Positions 1 to 7,162 of a stretch of 64,000 nucleotides of DNA are shown here, piece by piece (the first letter of the stretch is position 1; every line of letters begins with the position of its first letter). The notes beneath the pieces are model-generated. The model saw only the letters and a program-made list of their open reading frames with translations. It did not search any database and was not told where the DNA came from. This DNA comes from Streptomyces roseolus (GTDB lineage Bacteria; Actinomycetota; Actinomycetes; Streptomycetales; Streptomycetaceae). The stretch spans positions 62,001 to 126,000 of the forward strand of contig NZ_BMTV01000022.1 in NCBI RefSeq assembly GCF_014649855.1. The letters run 5' to 3'. The position numbers were made by a program, and so were the translations under genes.

Positions 1-369
1 GGACCAGGTGTGGTTGGCGACCTCGTGGCCCTCGTCCGCGATCCGCTTGACGACCTCCGGATAGCGGTCGACGTGCTTGCGGCCGAGGAGGAAGAAGGTG
101 GCGGGGACCCGCTTCTCCTTGAGGACGTCGAGGAGGTGCGGCGTGTCCTTGCCCGGTCCGGCGTCGAAGGTGAGCGCGATGCACTTCACCTGGGCGCAGT
201 CGACCCGGCGGGAGGCCGTGCCCGCCTTGTCGTCGCCGCCCGACTCGGCCCGCGCCTCCTGGGGCGTGAGCGGGTCGACGCCGCAGCCGCCGAGAGTGAG
301 CATGAGCGCGGCGGCGGCGAGCACGGCGACGCTCCTCCCGCCGCGACGGCCCGGACTGGATCGGAACAT
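1..369 (-). CDS. Polysaccharide deacetylase lipoprotein, 3' end outside window
   Basis: The first 123 codons lie in the window. The N-terminus is a lipoprotein signal: basic start, Ala/Leu core and lipobox LGGC. Motif 1 of the NodB deacetylase fold reads TFDAGPG, in which the second Asp of the usual FDDGP is Ala. A histidine motif follows (HEVANHT). Family members remove acetyl groups from cell-wall or related glycans outside the membrane; that role is inferred here. The gene is host chromosomal DNA flanking the prophage. The catalytic C-terminal half cannot be seen. Confidence 0.85.
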   Translation of the reverse strand, partial: MFRSSPGRRGGRSVAVLAAAALMLTLGGCGVDPLTPQEARAESGGDDKAGTASRRVDCAQVKCIALTFDAGPGKDTPHLLDVLKEKRVPATFFLLGRKHVDRYPEVVKRIADEGHEVANHTWS

Positions 370-622
370 GGTGGAACCCGCTTTCCCCGGTTTCGTGCGT
401 GACGCGGCCCCGGCCGCGCCTGGTCAGGACGCGGGAACCGAAGGGCCGTCGTGAACTCTACACACGGTGTATACCGGGGTCGGCAGGGGGCTCCCTTTCC
501 TCTCCCCTCCTCCCCCTCCTCTCTCCTCCGCGGGCATGGCTCCGCCCCGGACGGAGCCCGTCCGCTCCGTCCGGGGTGTGGGGTGCAGGGGGTGTCCGGG
601 GCCTCCAGGGTCTCCGGATGGC

Positions 623-1030
623 TCAGCGAGAGGCGAGGAGCAGCCGCGCCTCGGTCTCCTGGTCGCCCGAGACCGCCTGGCGGGACTCGATGTCGAACTC
701 GGCGGCGAGCACCTTCTCGACCTCGGCGACGGCGTGGTACCCGCCGGTCAGCACGGCGGCCACCTTTCCGTCCAGGGCGGGGGGAGGCACGCTCTCGCGC
801 CGGCCGCCGGAGGTGTCGAAGGTGGCCATCCAGACGGTGGCGGCCGGTCCCGTCTCCGCCGGGGAGGCGGGTTCCACGTCCTCCAGCAGGTAGTAGCGAT
901 CGAGGACGTCGAAGACCGCCCGGGCGTCCGCCTGGCGGCAGTCGCTCAGCTGGACGTTGACGTCGGTGTCGATGTGCAAGTCGTACACGTCGCTCATCTC
1001 CTCGCGGCCCACGTGCCACCCTTCCAGCAT
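623..1030 (-). CDS. Small conserved hypothetical protein (host)
   Basis: The protein is 135 aa from the ATG at 1030, which follows a G-rich Shine-Dalgarno stretch. A second in-frame ATG at 997 follows GAGGAG almost directly and would give 124 aa. It is soluble and acidic with no signal peptide, and I recognise no domain. Codon use is typical of Streptomyces. It lies between the deacetylase and the ligase remnant, so it belongs to the host flank. Confidence 0.65.
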   Translation of the reverse strand: MLEGWHVGREEMSDVYDLHIDTDVNVQLSDCRQADARAVFDVLDRYYLLEDVEPASPAETGPAATVWMATFDTSGGRRESVPPPALDGKVAAVLTGGYHAVAEVEKVLAAEFDIESRQAVSGDQETEARLLLASR

Positions 1031-1074
1031 CCCCCTCCCCCGCGCGTACGTCGACGGCTCCGGCCCGGCCGCCG

Positions 1075-1323
1075 TCACCCCTCGCCGATGAGGGTGACGA
1101 CGGTGTCGGCCTCGGCCGCGGGTTTGTCGGGACGGTGACGCAGCACGCGGGCGAAGCGGAGGGTGATGCCGGCGGGATAGCGGGTAGAACGCTGGAGGCC
1201 GTCGTAGGCGATCTCCACGACCAGTTCGGGCCGGACCCGCATCGTGTAGCCGTCGTCCTCGACGGCCAGTTCCGCGAGCCGGTCCGTCTGCCAGCGGAGC
1301 ATGGCGTCCGTGAGGCCCTTCAC
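1075..1323 (-). pseudogene. C-terminal fragment of ATP-dependent DNA ligase (LigB/LigD-type), cut by prophage
   Basis: The 82 residues match the end of the oligonucleotide-binding domain of actinobacterial ATP-dependent ligases: KGLTDAMLRWQT, then VRPELVVEIAYDGLQ, then RYPAGITLRFARV and RPDK. The adenylation domain with the catalytic KxDG lysine is absent. Homology begins exactly at the Lys after a GTG, and a TGA lies in frame just upstream. The gene has therefore been severed at about 1322. The rest should lie beyond the far end of the prophage. The fragment alone cannot be an active ligase. Confidence 0.85.
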
Positions 1324-1352
1324 TCATCAATGCGCCCAGCTCCTCTGAGCTG
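1300..1352. other. Probable attL: host ligase/phage junction
   Basis: Ligase coding similarity ends at about 1322 and unrelated sequence follows, including a small dyad (CAGCTC at 1337-1342, GAGCTG at 1347-1352). Serine-integrase phages of Streptomyces commonly insert inside coding genes and leave half attB joined to half attP; that mode is inferred. The partner attR and the integrase are not in the window. Confidence 0.5.
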
Positions 1353-1424
1353 CACTGCATCATGCCTCGGCCCCTCGCCGAGACGCAAACACCCCCTCTC
1401 AAGATCGAAATGATGTGATCCGTC

Positions 1425-1568
1425 ATGACGGACAAGGAGTTCGAAGCGATCCGCGCGGAGGCTCGTGAGCACGTCCGTCGCACCTCCTTCCCGGCACTGC
1501 CGGGCTCCGATGACGAGCCGGAGTTCGCCCCCCGCGAGCACGCGGAGTACGGCGAAGCCCGTCACTGA
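1425..1568 (+). CDS. Small acidic protein at the prophage edge
   Basis: A 47-codon frame starts with ATG (MTDKEFEAIRAEAREH) and has strongly G/C-biased third positions, which supports coding. There is no good Shine-Dalgarno and no recognised domain. Its place next to attL means it could be a phage gene tied to integration or a moved fragment; nothing in the sequence decides. Confidence 0.45.
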   Translation: MTDKEFEAIRAEAREHVRRTSFPALPGSDDEPEFAPREHAEYGEARH

Positions 1569-1572
1569 AGCT

Positions 1573-1640
1573 CCACGGTCCTCACCTCAGACATCCAGAT
1601 GATCTCCGAGGGAACGAGCTGGACACTCCGAGGACCGTGG
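1573..1640. repeat. 11-bp perfect inverted repeat, 46-bp spacer
   Basis: CCACGGTCCTC (1573-1583) is the exact reverse complement of GAGGACCGTGG (1630-1640). It lies just after the small gene at 1425-1568. It may act as a terminator, an operator or part of the integration site. Confidence 0.6.
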
Positions 1641-1665
1641 CCCCACTCCCCCGCTCCGCTCCGGT

Positions 1666-1706
1666 GTCACGGGCGTTGAGCGGGGGCCGCTCCCCCTGCC
1701 CGTGAC
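1666..1706. terminator. GC-rich hairpin before the early operon
   Basis: GTCACGGGC (1666-1674) pairs with GCCCGTGAC (1698-1706), with further G/C pairing inside. There is no T-run. The rest of the 1569-1827 gap is GC-rich, with no coding signal and no clear promoter. Confidence 0.45.
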
Positions 1707-1827
1707 GGGCCCAGGCGTAGTTACCACTGGGCTGGGCGGGGGTCGAGCAAAGGTCCCGGCCGGGCTTTGGGATGGGCCCGGCCGGGGCCGCCTACTTTCC
1801 ATCCCTTCACCGAAAAGGAATACCGCC

Positions 1828-2010
1828 ATGGCCGCACGTCAGGGTGCCAAGCACCACGCCGCGAAGATGACCACCGCGAAGGTCCGCCAGGCCCGCAAGT
1901 ACTACGACGCCGGCAAGTACACGGTTGCCGCGCTCGCCAAGAAGTACGCGGTCTCCTGGACGGCGATGAACATGATCGTCCGGCGCGAGTCGTGGAAGCA
2001 CGTGTCATGA
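1828..2010 (+). CDS. Small helix-turn-helix protein, first gene of the early operon
   Basis: The protein is 60 aa, starting at ATG 1828 after AAAAGGAA. It begins MAARQGAKHHAAK and ends ESWKHVS. The centre (VRQARKYYDAGKYTVAALA and the following residues) resembles a resolvase-type HTH. A paralogue with the same QGxKHHxAK start and WKHV end is at 14149-14343. It probably binds DNA as a small regulator or helper of a recombinase. Its stop overlaps the next start by 4 bases. Confidence 0.7.
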   Translation: MAARQGAKHHAAKMTTAKVRQARKYYDAGKYTVAALAKKYAVSWTAMNMIVRRESWKHVS

Positions 2011-2324
2011 CCGGCACCTGGCCTGTCGACCCGAACGGCGACATGGTCCCTGTTCTCGAAGCGTCCGTGGAGGCGGCGAAGATGCGACACCCCAGCAGCA
2101 TCAACCTGACCTCCGCAGACCGGTGCGACGGATGCGGCGCCGGCGCCGCGTACATGGTGGAAAAGCCGGTCGCCGACCCGGCCGACCCGTTCAACACCAA
2201 GCTCGTCGCCACTCCTTACCTGCTCTTCTGCGTCCATCACTGGCGGAAGCACTTCCCGAAGATGGTCGACGAGGGATGGGTCGTTGCCGGCGGCAATCTC
2301 GACGTCATTCAGGAAAAGCCGTGA
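2007..2324 (+). CDS. DUF7455-like putative zinc-binding protein
   Basis: The protein is 105 aa and starts by an ATGA overlap with the previous gene. Residues near 36-80 read LTSADRCDGCGAGAAYM and then LLFCVHHW, the CxxC/CxxH pattern of the actinobacterial DUF7455 family. The N-terminal 35 residues are extra compared with short family members. Function is unknown; the Cys/His set suggests one structural zinc. Confidence 0.65.
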   Translation: MTGTWPVDPNGDMVPVLEASVEAAKMRHPSSINLTSADRCDGCGAGAAYMVEKPVADPADPFNTKLVATPYLLFCVHHWRKHFPKMVDEGWVVAGGNLDVIQEKP

Positions 2325-2410
2325 ATACCACCTCCTGGCCGGAAACCCCGGAAGAACGTCAGGCCCGACTGGCGAAGGTGCGCGAGCGGAAGCAGGTGTC
2401 TTGCAAGTGA
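2321..2410 (+). CDS. 29-residue small protein
   Basis: GTG start at 2321 overlaps the previous stop (GTGA), with AGGAAAA upstream. The product begins MNTTSWPETPEERQ and is rich in Arg, Lys and Glu. It is supported mainly by the tight overlaps at both ends. Function unknown. Confidence 0.5.
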   Translation: MNTTSWPETPEERQARLAKVRERKQVSCK

Positions 2411-2580
2411 TATGCGATTCGTGTAAGGAACTCGCCGACCTCGCGAAGCGATTCCCCGGCACCGGTGCCGCGAGGATCAAGCACACGCGCAAGAAGAAGC
2501 CGCACTGTAGTGCGCCTCTCACCTGCACCTGTCAGCACCGGCGTGTTTCCGATGGCTACGTCGCCGTGCCCCCGGAATAG
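2407..2580 (+). CDS. Small Cys-rich protein
   Basis: GTG at 2407 overlaps the previous stop. The 57-aa product starts MICDSCKELADLAKR and has a second Cys/His set (CSAPLTCTCQH), consistent with one zinc site. Function unknown. It is the last gene before a strong hairpin. Confidence 0.6.
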   Translation: MICDSCKELADLAKRFPGTGAARIKHTRKKKPHCSAPLTCTCQHRRVSDGYVAVPPE

Positions 2581-2605
2581 GCACCTCTGGTACTCCGCTA
2601 CGTTT

Positions 2606-2638
2606 CCAGTCCCGATGAAGTGGATCCGTCGGGACTGG
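2606..2638 (+). terminator. Stem-loop after the first early gene group
   Basis: CCAGTCCCGA (2606-2615) pairs perfectly with TCGGGACTGG (2629-2638) across a 13-base loop. A T-run is missing, so it may be a GC-type terminator or a processing stem. Confidence 0.55.
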
Positions 2639-2669
2639 TGCTGTCTGTGTGGGCATAGGAGAGACGACA

Positions 2670-3179
2670 GTGCCACGCCCAGTGAACCGGAAACTGAAGA
2701 AGGAAGTCCGGGAGGTGGTTGAATGGGCCGAACCCCTCGGCTGGACCCTCTTGGAAGAGACCGACAGCCATAACCATTGGGTTCTCCGGCACGATCCGAC
2801 CGGGCAGTGCGTACACCTGCCCTGCACTCCCCGGAATACACGCAGCCTGGAGAACTCCAGGGCCAAGATACGCCGAATATCCGGCGTACCGAATGACAGC
2901 GGCCCTGCCGCCCGGTACCGGCATGAATCACCTCGGCAATCGCGCTTCGATATGCGATCCGCCACACGAGAGGCGAAGCAGCGGGCCGAGGAGCGACAGC
3001 GGGCGGCCTCCGAATACGCCGCCTGGAAAGCCGAGGTCGCTGACACCGAGGCTCAGCTCGACGAGGCAATGCGCGCCCTTGTCGCCCTGAACCCTCGCCG
3101 TCATCCCCTACAGGTTCGAAAGCTGGCGGCTCGCGTAGTCGAGCTGGAGGAGAAGCTGGAAGACCTCACAACCGAATAA
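2670..3179 (+). CDS. HicA-like domain protein with coiled-coil tail
   Basis: The protein is 169 aa, starting at GTG 2670, six bases after AGGAGA. Residues about 5-70 resemble the small HicA/dsRBD-like fold: a GWTLLEETDSHNHWVLRH stretch with the conserved Ser-His, followed by CVHLPC. In HicA toxins this fold cleaves mRNA and the His is catalytic. The second half (about 90-169) is a charged coiled coil. No HicB-type antitoxin lies next to it, so a toxin role is uncertain; an RNA-binding role is equally possible. Confidence 0.6.
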   Translation: MPRPVNRKLKKEVREVVEWAEPLGWTLLEETDSHNHWVLRHDPTGQCVHLPCTPRNTRSLENSRAKIRRISGVPNDSGPAARYRHESPRQSRFDMRSATREAKQRAEERQRAASEYAAWKAEVADTEAQLDEAMRALVALNPRRHPLQVRKLAARVVELEEKLEDLTTE

Positions 3180-3185
3180 GGCTTA

Positions 3186-3629
3186 ATGACAACTAAACAG
3201 TGCAGGGATTGCCTGGCTGAGTATCTTGCCGGTGAGATCCCGAAGATGCCGAAGCGCCCTGCCCTTGAGCAGGGCCCTCGGTGCGCCTCTCATTGGCGGA
3301 ATGTGGTCAAAGAGCGCAAGGCCGCCAACCACGAGAAGCGCGTCCAGGAAACGTACGGATTGGAGGCCGGCGAGTATGCCAGACTCTACAAATTCCAAGG
3401 CGGTCTGTGCGCCCTGTGTCGACGTGCTACAGGTGCATCTCGACGGCTCAGTGTCGATCACGACCATGCCACCGGGGAAGTGCGCGGCCTGCTGTGCCGA
3501 CCGTGCAACTCTCTTCTCGGTCACGCCCGGGACAAGCTGGCCTTCTTCCGTCGCTGCATTTCTTACCTGAACCTGCCGCCCTGCCGCGCCATGCGCGAGG
3601 GCTGGACAGAGTGGTTCAAGGATGAGTGA
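3186..3629 (+). CDS. Endonuclease VII family (HNH) resolvase
   Basis: The protein is 147 aa. The C-terminal half has the recombination endonuclease VII signature: CALCRRATG, then LSVDHDHATGEVRGLLC and RPCN. The two CxxC pairs hold zinc and the His-Asp-His is the ββα-metal active site. T4 gp49 of this family cuts Holliday junctions and branched DNA before packaging. The N-terminal CRDC pair may add a second zinc. ACAACCGAATAAGG precedes the start, a variant of the start-associated sequence described in the findings. Confidence 0.85.
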   Translation: MTTKQCRDCLAEYLAGEIPKMPKRPALEQGPRCASHWRNVVKERKAANHEKRVQETYGLEAGEYARLYKFQGGLCALCRRATGASRRLSVDHDHATGEVRGLLCRPCNSLLGHARDKLAFFRRCISYLNLPPCRAMREGWTEWFKDE

Positions 3630-4926
3630 CCGCATCACCTGCCCCAGCTCCCAGTGCGGCAAGAGCCTGGCTCCCACCACCAACGGCAGATACCGCCAGC
3701 ACCTGCTGCCGGCGTCGAAGACCCCCTGCGACTTCGGGGGCACCGTCATACCCCCCGAGGAAGAGGGATGCCCGAACGACTCGACTTCGACTGGTGCAGC
3801 GTCCCCGACTGCCACGTCTGCGCCGCCACCTCAGGACGATGCGAAGGAGCGTGCCGAGCATGCGACCTCTTCGACGCCCTCTTCACCTTCGCCGCCGGAA
3901 GAGGGGGGCGGTTCTACTGCCTCGACGCCTGCCCCTGCGGACCCTGCACTTCCCGGCGTCGCGGAGTACGCGGAAGGCCTGAACGGCCTGGCGTCGACCC
4001 AGCTCGCCGAGTACAGGGCGACGGTTGAGGCGAGGCTGACGCCGTTCTCGCAGCCGGCGCCGCCGCTCGACGACGCTGCCGAGCAGGTCCCGCTTTTTAG
4101 CCAGCCGGCCTCCGGACGGATGTCGGAGCAGCCGGCGGAGCCGATGACGGACCTCGGCCGGGACCTGACCGCCCGGCTGAAGGAGATGTTCTACGCCTTC
4201 GACAACCGACGATCGGAGGACAACCGTTCCGCTCAGACCACTATGGGCCCGAGTGAGATGGGGACCCCCTGTGACCGTCGACTGGCGCTGTCTCTCATGC
4301 GGATGCCGCCAGTCAACCCCGGCGGAGACGGGTGGGCCGCCTTCGTCGGGACCTGCATTCACGCGGGTCTGGAGCAGATGTTCATGTGGGCGGATCACGG
4401 AACTGGACGTTTCGCCTGCGAGACAAAGCTCGCGTTCGACAGCAAGTACGTCCCGAAGGGGACGGCCGACCTGATCGACCGGACCCTGTTCATGCTGGAC
4501 GATCACAAGTGTCAGGGCCGCTGGTCCCGCAACAAGCTCAAGTCGCAGGGGCCGTCGCAGACCTACCGCGTCCAGGCCCACGTCTACGCCTACGGCGCCC
4601 GGCAGCGCGGCGAGAGGATCGAGCACGTCGCGATCATCTCCTGGCCCCGCGACGAGGCCACCCTCGACGACCTGTACGTCTGGACCGAGCCGTACAACCC
4701 CTCCATCGCCCAGAAGGCCTTCGAGCGGGTGCACCGGATCGGCGACGAGGTCGAGCAGCAGGAGCTGACCGAGACCTACGGCATCCCAGCCAAGGACGAG
4801 CACCAGCTCCTCCAGATCAAGGCCCGCATCGCCGCCGACTACGACGTCGCCGACGACTGCCGCTTCTGCCCCTTCTATCTCCCGAACGCCCGCGACATCA
4901 CGCAGGGCTGCAACGGCAAAAGGTGA
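3622..4926 (+). CDS. PD-(D/E)XK (RecB/Cas4-type) exonuclease
   Basis: The open frame gives 434 aa. The nuclease is in the second half: GTCIHAGLEQMF (the conserved His), GTADLID, DDHKCQG (the D-xK active-site strand) and QAHVYAYG (the QxxxY motif), with a Cys pair near the end (CRFCPFY). Phages use such nucleases to resect DNA ends for recombination. Residues 1-48 look like a separate zinc ribbon (CPSSQCG and later Cys). Residues about 50-110 are a Ser/Pro/Thr-rich stretch with poor third-position bias, overlapped by another frame. The true start may therefore be downstream, for example ATG 4120 or 4144. Two FSQP motifs precede the domain. Confidence 0.8.
   Translation: MSDRITCPSSQCGKSLAPTTNGRYRQHLLPASKTPCDFGGTVIPPEEEGCPNDSTSTGAASPTATSAPPPQDDAKERAEHATSSTPSSPSPPEEGGGSTASTPAPADPALPGVAEYAEGLNGLASTQLAEYRATVEARLTPFSQPAPPLDDAAEQVPLFSQPASGRMSEQPAEPMTDLGRDLTARLKEMFYAFDNRRSEDNRSAQTTMGPSEMGTPCDRRLALSLMRMPPVNPGGDGWAAFVGTCIHAGLEQMFMWADHGTGRFACETKLAFDSKYVPKGTADLIDRTLFMLDDHKCQGRWSRNKLKSQGPSQTYRVQAHVYAYGARQRGERIEHVAIISWPRDEATLDDLYVWTEPYNPSIAQKAFERVHRIGDEVEQQELTETYGIPAKDEHQLLQIKARIAADYDVADDCRFCPFYLPNARDITQGCNGKR
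3768..4028 (+). CDS. Cys-rich overlapping ORF inside the exonuclease frame
   Basis: ATG at 3768 follows GAGGAAGAGGG and opens an 86-codon frame in another phase. The product begins MPERLDFDWCSVPDCHVC and has many Cys (CRACD, CPCGPC). Over 3768-3950 this frame has the C/G-rich third positions typical of real genes here, while the exonuclease frame does not. This suggests a true zinc protein. Either the two overlap, or the zinc-ribbon gene upstream lost its stop. Confidence 0.45.
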   Translation: MPERLDFDWCSVPDCHVCAATSGRCEGACRACDLFDALFTFAAGRGGRFYCLDACPCGPCTSRRRGVRGRPERPGVDPARRVQGDG

Positions 4927-4930
4927 AACT

Positions 4931-5515
4931 ATGCTCACTCTCCGTAAGGAAGACGGCCCCGCCGACCTCGGCGGCGTCACCAACATGGCCGTCGGCGCCT
5001 CATGGGACGCGACGGGCGGGGCCGACGGCGGCATCGTCGGCTGGGCCCGGCGGAAGCGCGGCACCGACCTCGACCTGATCGCCGTCCTCATGCAGGGCGA
5101 CGAACCGGTACGTCAGGCCGGACTCGACTCCCTGGACCCCCTCCAGAACGGCGGCGTCGTCCACTCCGGCGACAACCAGACCGGTCGCGGCGCGGGCGAC
5201 GACGAGACCGTGCGCGTGGACTTCTCCAAGGTCCCCGGCAACGTCGACAGCATCGTCTTCATCGCCGCCGCCTTCAAGAAGGGCAGCTCGCTCGACAAGG
5301 CCGCGAACGTGTCCTTCAAGGTCTACGACGGCACCGGCGGTTCCGAGACCCAGGTCGCGGACATCTGGCCGTCCCTCCTGGGCAACGACAACGCCAACGC
5401 CGTCTGCAAGGCCTTCCGCTCCGGCAACGGCTGGCAGCTCGAAGTCCTCAACGTCAAAGGCAAGATCCGGCAGGGCGACATCCAGTCCCTCCGACGCTTC
5501 GCCCAGGGGAAGTAA
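4931..5515 (+). CDS. TerD family calcium-binding protein
   Basis: The protein is 194 aa, near the usual TerD length. It carries the two family signatures: GASWDATGGADGG and HSGDNQTGRGAGDDE, the acidic loops that bind calcium. TerD proteins are linked to tellurite resistance and phage or stress tolerance, and Streptomyces has many paralogues tied to development. It sits in tight order with the nuclease (4 bases away) and the BldC-like gene. A host-protective or lysogeny role is inferred. Confidence 0.9.
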   Translation: MLTLRKEDGPADLGGVTNMAVGASWDATGGADGGIVGWARRKRGTDLDLIAVLMQGDEPVRQAGLDSLDPLQNGGVVHSGDNQTGRGAGDDETVRVDFSKVPGNVDSIVFIAAAFKKGSSLDKAANVSFKVYDGTGGSETQVADIWPSLLGNDNANAVCKAFRSGNGWQLEVLNVKGKIRQGDIQSLRRFAQGK

Positions 5516-5527
5516 CCGAAAGGCGCG

Positions 5528-5701
5528 ATGCCAAGCGATGACCCGCTGCTGCGCCCCGAGGAGGTCGCCGAGCTATTCGGTGTAGATGCCAGAACTATCG
5601 CTCGGTGGGCCGACGAGGGGAAGTTGTGCAGCGTACGAACACTGGGAGGGCACCGCCGCTTCCGCAGGTCGGAAGTGGAACGGATCCTCGGCAAAAACTG
5701 A
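5528..5701 (+). CDS. BldC-like MerR-type DNA-binding protein
   Basis: The protein is 57 aa. The sequence matches Streptomyces BldC closely in pattern: PLLRPEEVAELFGVD, RTIARWADEGKL, then RTLGGHRRFR. BldC (68 aa in Streptomyces) is a winged-helix regulator that binds direct repeats cooperatively and controls entry into development. Phage excisionases share the fold. ATG 5528 follows GAAAGGCGCG. It may control phage genes, act as an excision factor or interfere with host development. Confidence 0.85.
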   Translation: MPSDDPLLRPEEVAELFGVDARTIARWADEGKLCSVRTLGGHRRFRRSEVERILGKN

Positions 5702-5723
5702 ATACACAACTGAATGAGGGATA

Positions 5724-6527
5724 GTGACCTACCCGCCACAGCAGCAGTTCTCGCAGCCCTCATCGGGGGGCAGCGGCGGCGACACGTTCAATGCCGCCGA
5801 TCACAAGGGGCACCTCATGCTGGTGTACCCGAAGCAGTATCAGTCGGAGGTGCCGACGAAGAACGGCCCCTCGTCGGCGGCCGACGTGGACATCATCGTC
5901 GTCGACAAGCCCGGCCCCGACGGGAAGCCGCTCAGCTTCATCGGCGCCCGCCTCTTCGGCAACCTGGCCAACTCCGTCCGCAACGACATCGGCGGCCAGG
6001 TGCTGGGCCGGCTGGACCAGATCAGCACGCAGGGAGGTCGGACGCCGTGGGTGCTGAACCCGTTCACGGAGCAGGATGCGGCGATGGCCGGCCCGGTGCA
6101 CCAGCAGTACGTGCAGGGACTGTTCAAGCCGGCGGCGAACCCGATGGCTGCCCCGCAGGGTGCTGCGGCCCCGACGCCTGCTGCTGCGCCCTATGCGCCC
6201 CAGTACCAGGCTCCTGCTCCGAGTCCTGCTCAGGCCCCACAGCAGCAGTGGCAGCCTCCACAGGCGGCGAACGGGGCGTATGCCCCGCAGGTGCCGGGGA
6301 CGCCTCCGCCGCAGCAGTGGGCGGCGCCCCCGACTGCCCCGCCGGCCGCGCCGACTGCGACACCGTCCCCTGCCCCTTCTGGTGCCCCGGGGTCGGTTGA
6401 CCCGCAGCTCATCAGCTTCCTGGTGCAGCACGGCGTGACCCAGGCGCCCCAGATCACCGACATGGGGACCGCCGTGATGATCGGCAAGACGTTCCCCGAC
6501 TTCGCGCAGCAGTTCCCGCAGTACTGA
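5724..6527 (+). CDS. Phage protein with Pro/Gln-rich linker; possible ssDNA-binding protein
   Basis: The protein is 267 aa from GTG 5724, preceded by ACAACTGAATGAGGG. Residues 1-20 are Gln-rich and hold FSQPSSGG. Residues 25-130 form a compact β-rich domain (HLMLVYPKQYQ, ADVDIIVVDKPG, IGARLFGNLANSV). A long Pro/Ala/Gln linker follows, then a short helical end (DPQLISFLVQHGV). The layout (globular domain, flexible tail) and the setting among recombination genes resemble phage ssDNA-binding proteins. No OB-fold motif is certain. Confidence 0.55.
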   Translation: MTYPPQQQFSQPSSGGSGGDTFNAADHKGHLMLVYPKQYQSEVPTKNGPSSAADVDIIVVDKPGPDGKPLSFIGARLFGNLANSVRNDIGGQVLGRLDQISTQGGRTPWVLNPFTEQDAAMAGPVHQQYVQGLFKPAANPMAAPQGAAAPTPAAAPYAPQYQAPAPSPAQAPQQQWQPPQAANGAYAPQVPGTPPPQQWAAPPTAPPAAPTATPSPAPSGAPGSVDPQLISFLVQHGVTQAPQITDMGTAVMIGKTFPDFAQQFPQY

Positions 6528-6540
6528 CCCGAGGAGCCCC

Positions 6541-6876
6541 GTGCCCCCTGCTACCCGCAAGCCCGCCAAGAAGGCGGCACCCCGATCCCGCAAGCCGAAG
6601 AACGACACCCCCGTGGAGAGCCCCGTGAGCGACACCGTCGAGACCCCCGAGACCGAGACCGAGACGTCGAAGCGCAAGGGCCCGAAGCCCAACCCCGTCA
6701 GCCGCGTCGCCCGGGCCAAGGCCAACCTCCTCAAGGCCCGTGCCAACGCCGCGAAGGTCGAACGCGTCGCCGAGGCGTTGACGGCCGCCGAGGCCGAGTA
6801 CAAGGAGGCGGTGGAGGCACTCCAGGCCAGCCTCGACGACCTCGACCTCGACACCGTCGCCGACGTAGATGAGTGA
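6541..6876 (+). CDS. Basic N-terminus plus coiled-coil protein
   Basis: The protein is 111 aa, GTG start after GAGGAGCCCC. Residues 1-25 are Lys/Arg/Pro-rich (KPAKKAAPRSRKPK), 26-45 acidic, and 55-105 a helical coiled coil (VARAKANLLKARANAAK). It could bind nucleic acid through its basic start. Function unknown. Confidence 0.6.
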   Translation: MPPATRKPAKKAAPRSRKPKNDTPVESPVSDTVETPETETETSKRKGPKPNPVSRVARAKANLLKARANAAKVERVAEALTAAEAEYKEAVEALQASLDDLDLDTVADVDE

Positions 6877-7027
6877 GCCGGCCGTCGGCTCCCGCGAGCC
6901 GTCCTCGTCCCCGGAGATCCGGATCCGGATCCCGGTGGCTCCCGAGCTGGAGCTGACCGACGAGGAGACGCGGGAGCTGGGTGTCGCTGCCGAGCTGGCG
7001 CTGAGGAAGATCCTCGGGCGACGGTAA
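6869..7027 (+). CDS. 52-residue hypothetical protein
   Basis: ATG 6869 overlaps the previous stop by 8 bases. The product begins MSEPAVGSREPSSSPEIRIR and ends in a helix (ELALRKILGRR). It is the last coding gene before the Y RNA cluster. Function unknown. Confidence 0.6.
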   Translation: MSEPAVGSREPSSSPEIRIRIPVAPELELTDEETRELGVAAELALRKILGRR

Positions 7028-7039
7028 TCGTCACCCCTA

Positions 7040-7070
7040 TTGACGCATTTCGGCATAACGGGCATTCTAT
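7040..7070 (+). promoter_or_regulatory. Putative promoter of the Y RNA cluster
   Basis: TTGACG (7040-7045) matches a -35 box. CATTCT (7063-7068, 17-base gap) or TTCTAT (7065-7070) could be the -10 box. Transcription would begin near 7075-7079, exactly where the first Y RNA closing helix starts. The local drop in GC fits a promoter. Confidence 0.5.
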
Positions 7071-7078
7071 GCAATATC

Positions 7079-7151
7079 GGTCAGGTGCGAAGGCGCCGGG
7101 TACTTCACTGCCAATGAAAAGATCCCCGGCTGCCGATCTCGATCTCTGACC
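7079..7151 (+). ncRNA. Y RNA-like RNA 1
   Basis: The closing helix is GGTCAG (7079-7084) with CTGACC (7146-7151). Next to it lies GTGCGAAGG, opposite GATCT, which resembles the conserved Ro-binding bulged helix of Y RNAs (CGAAG core). An inner helix GCCGGG (7095-7100) pairs with CCCGGC (7125-7130). The loop starts TACTTC, as in the two neighbours. It lacks a tRNA-like module. The gene is upstream of a Ro60 gene, as bacterial Y RNA genes usually are. Confidence 0.8.
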
Positions 7152-7162
7152 CCTCAAGCGCC

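Noticed and set aside
186..1483. Long Arg-rich open frames on both strands over the host flank
   Set aside because: They are shadows of the deacetylase, small protein and ligase genes with poor codon pattern.
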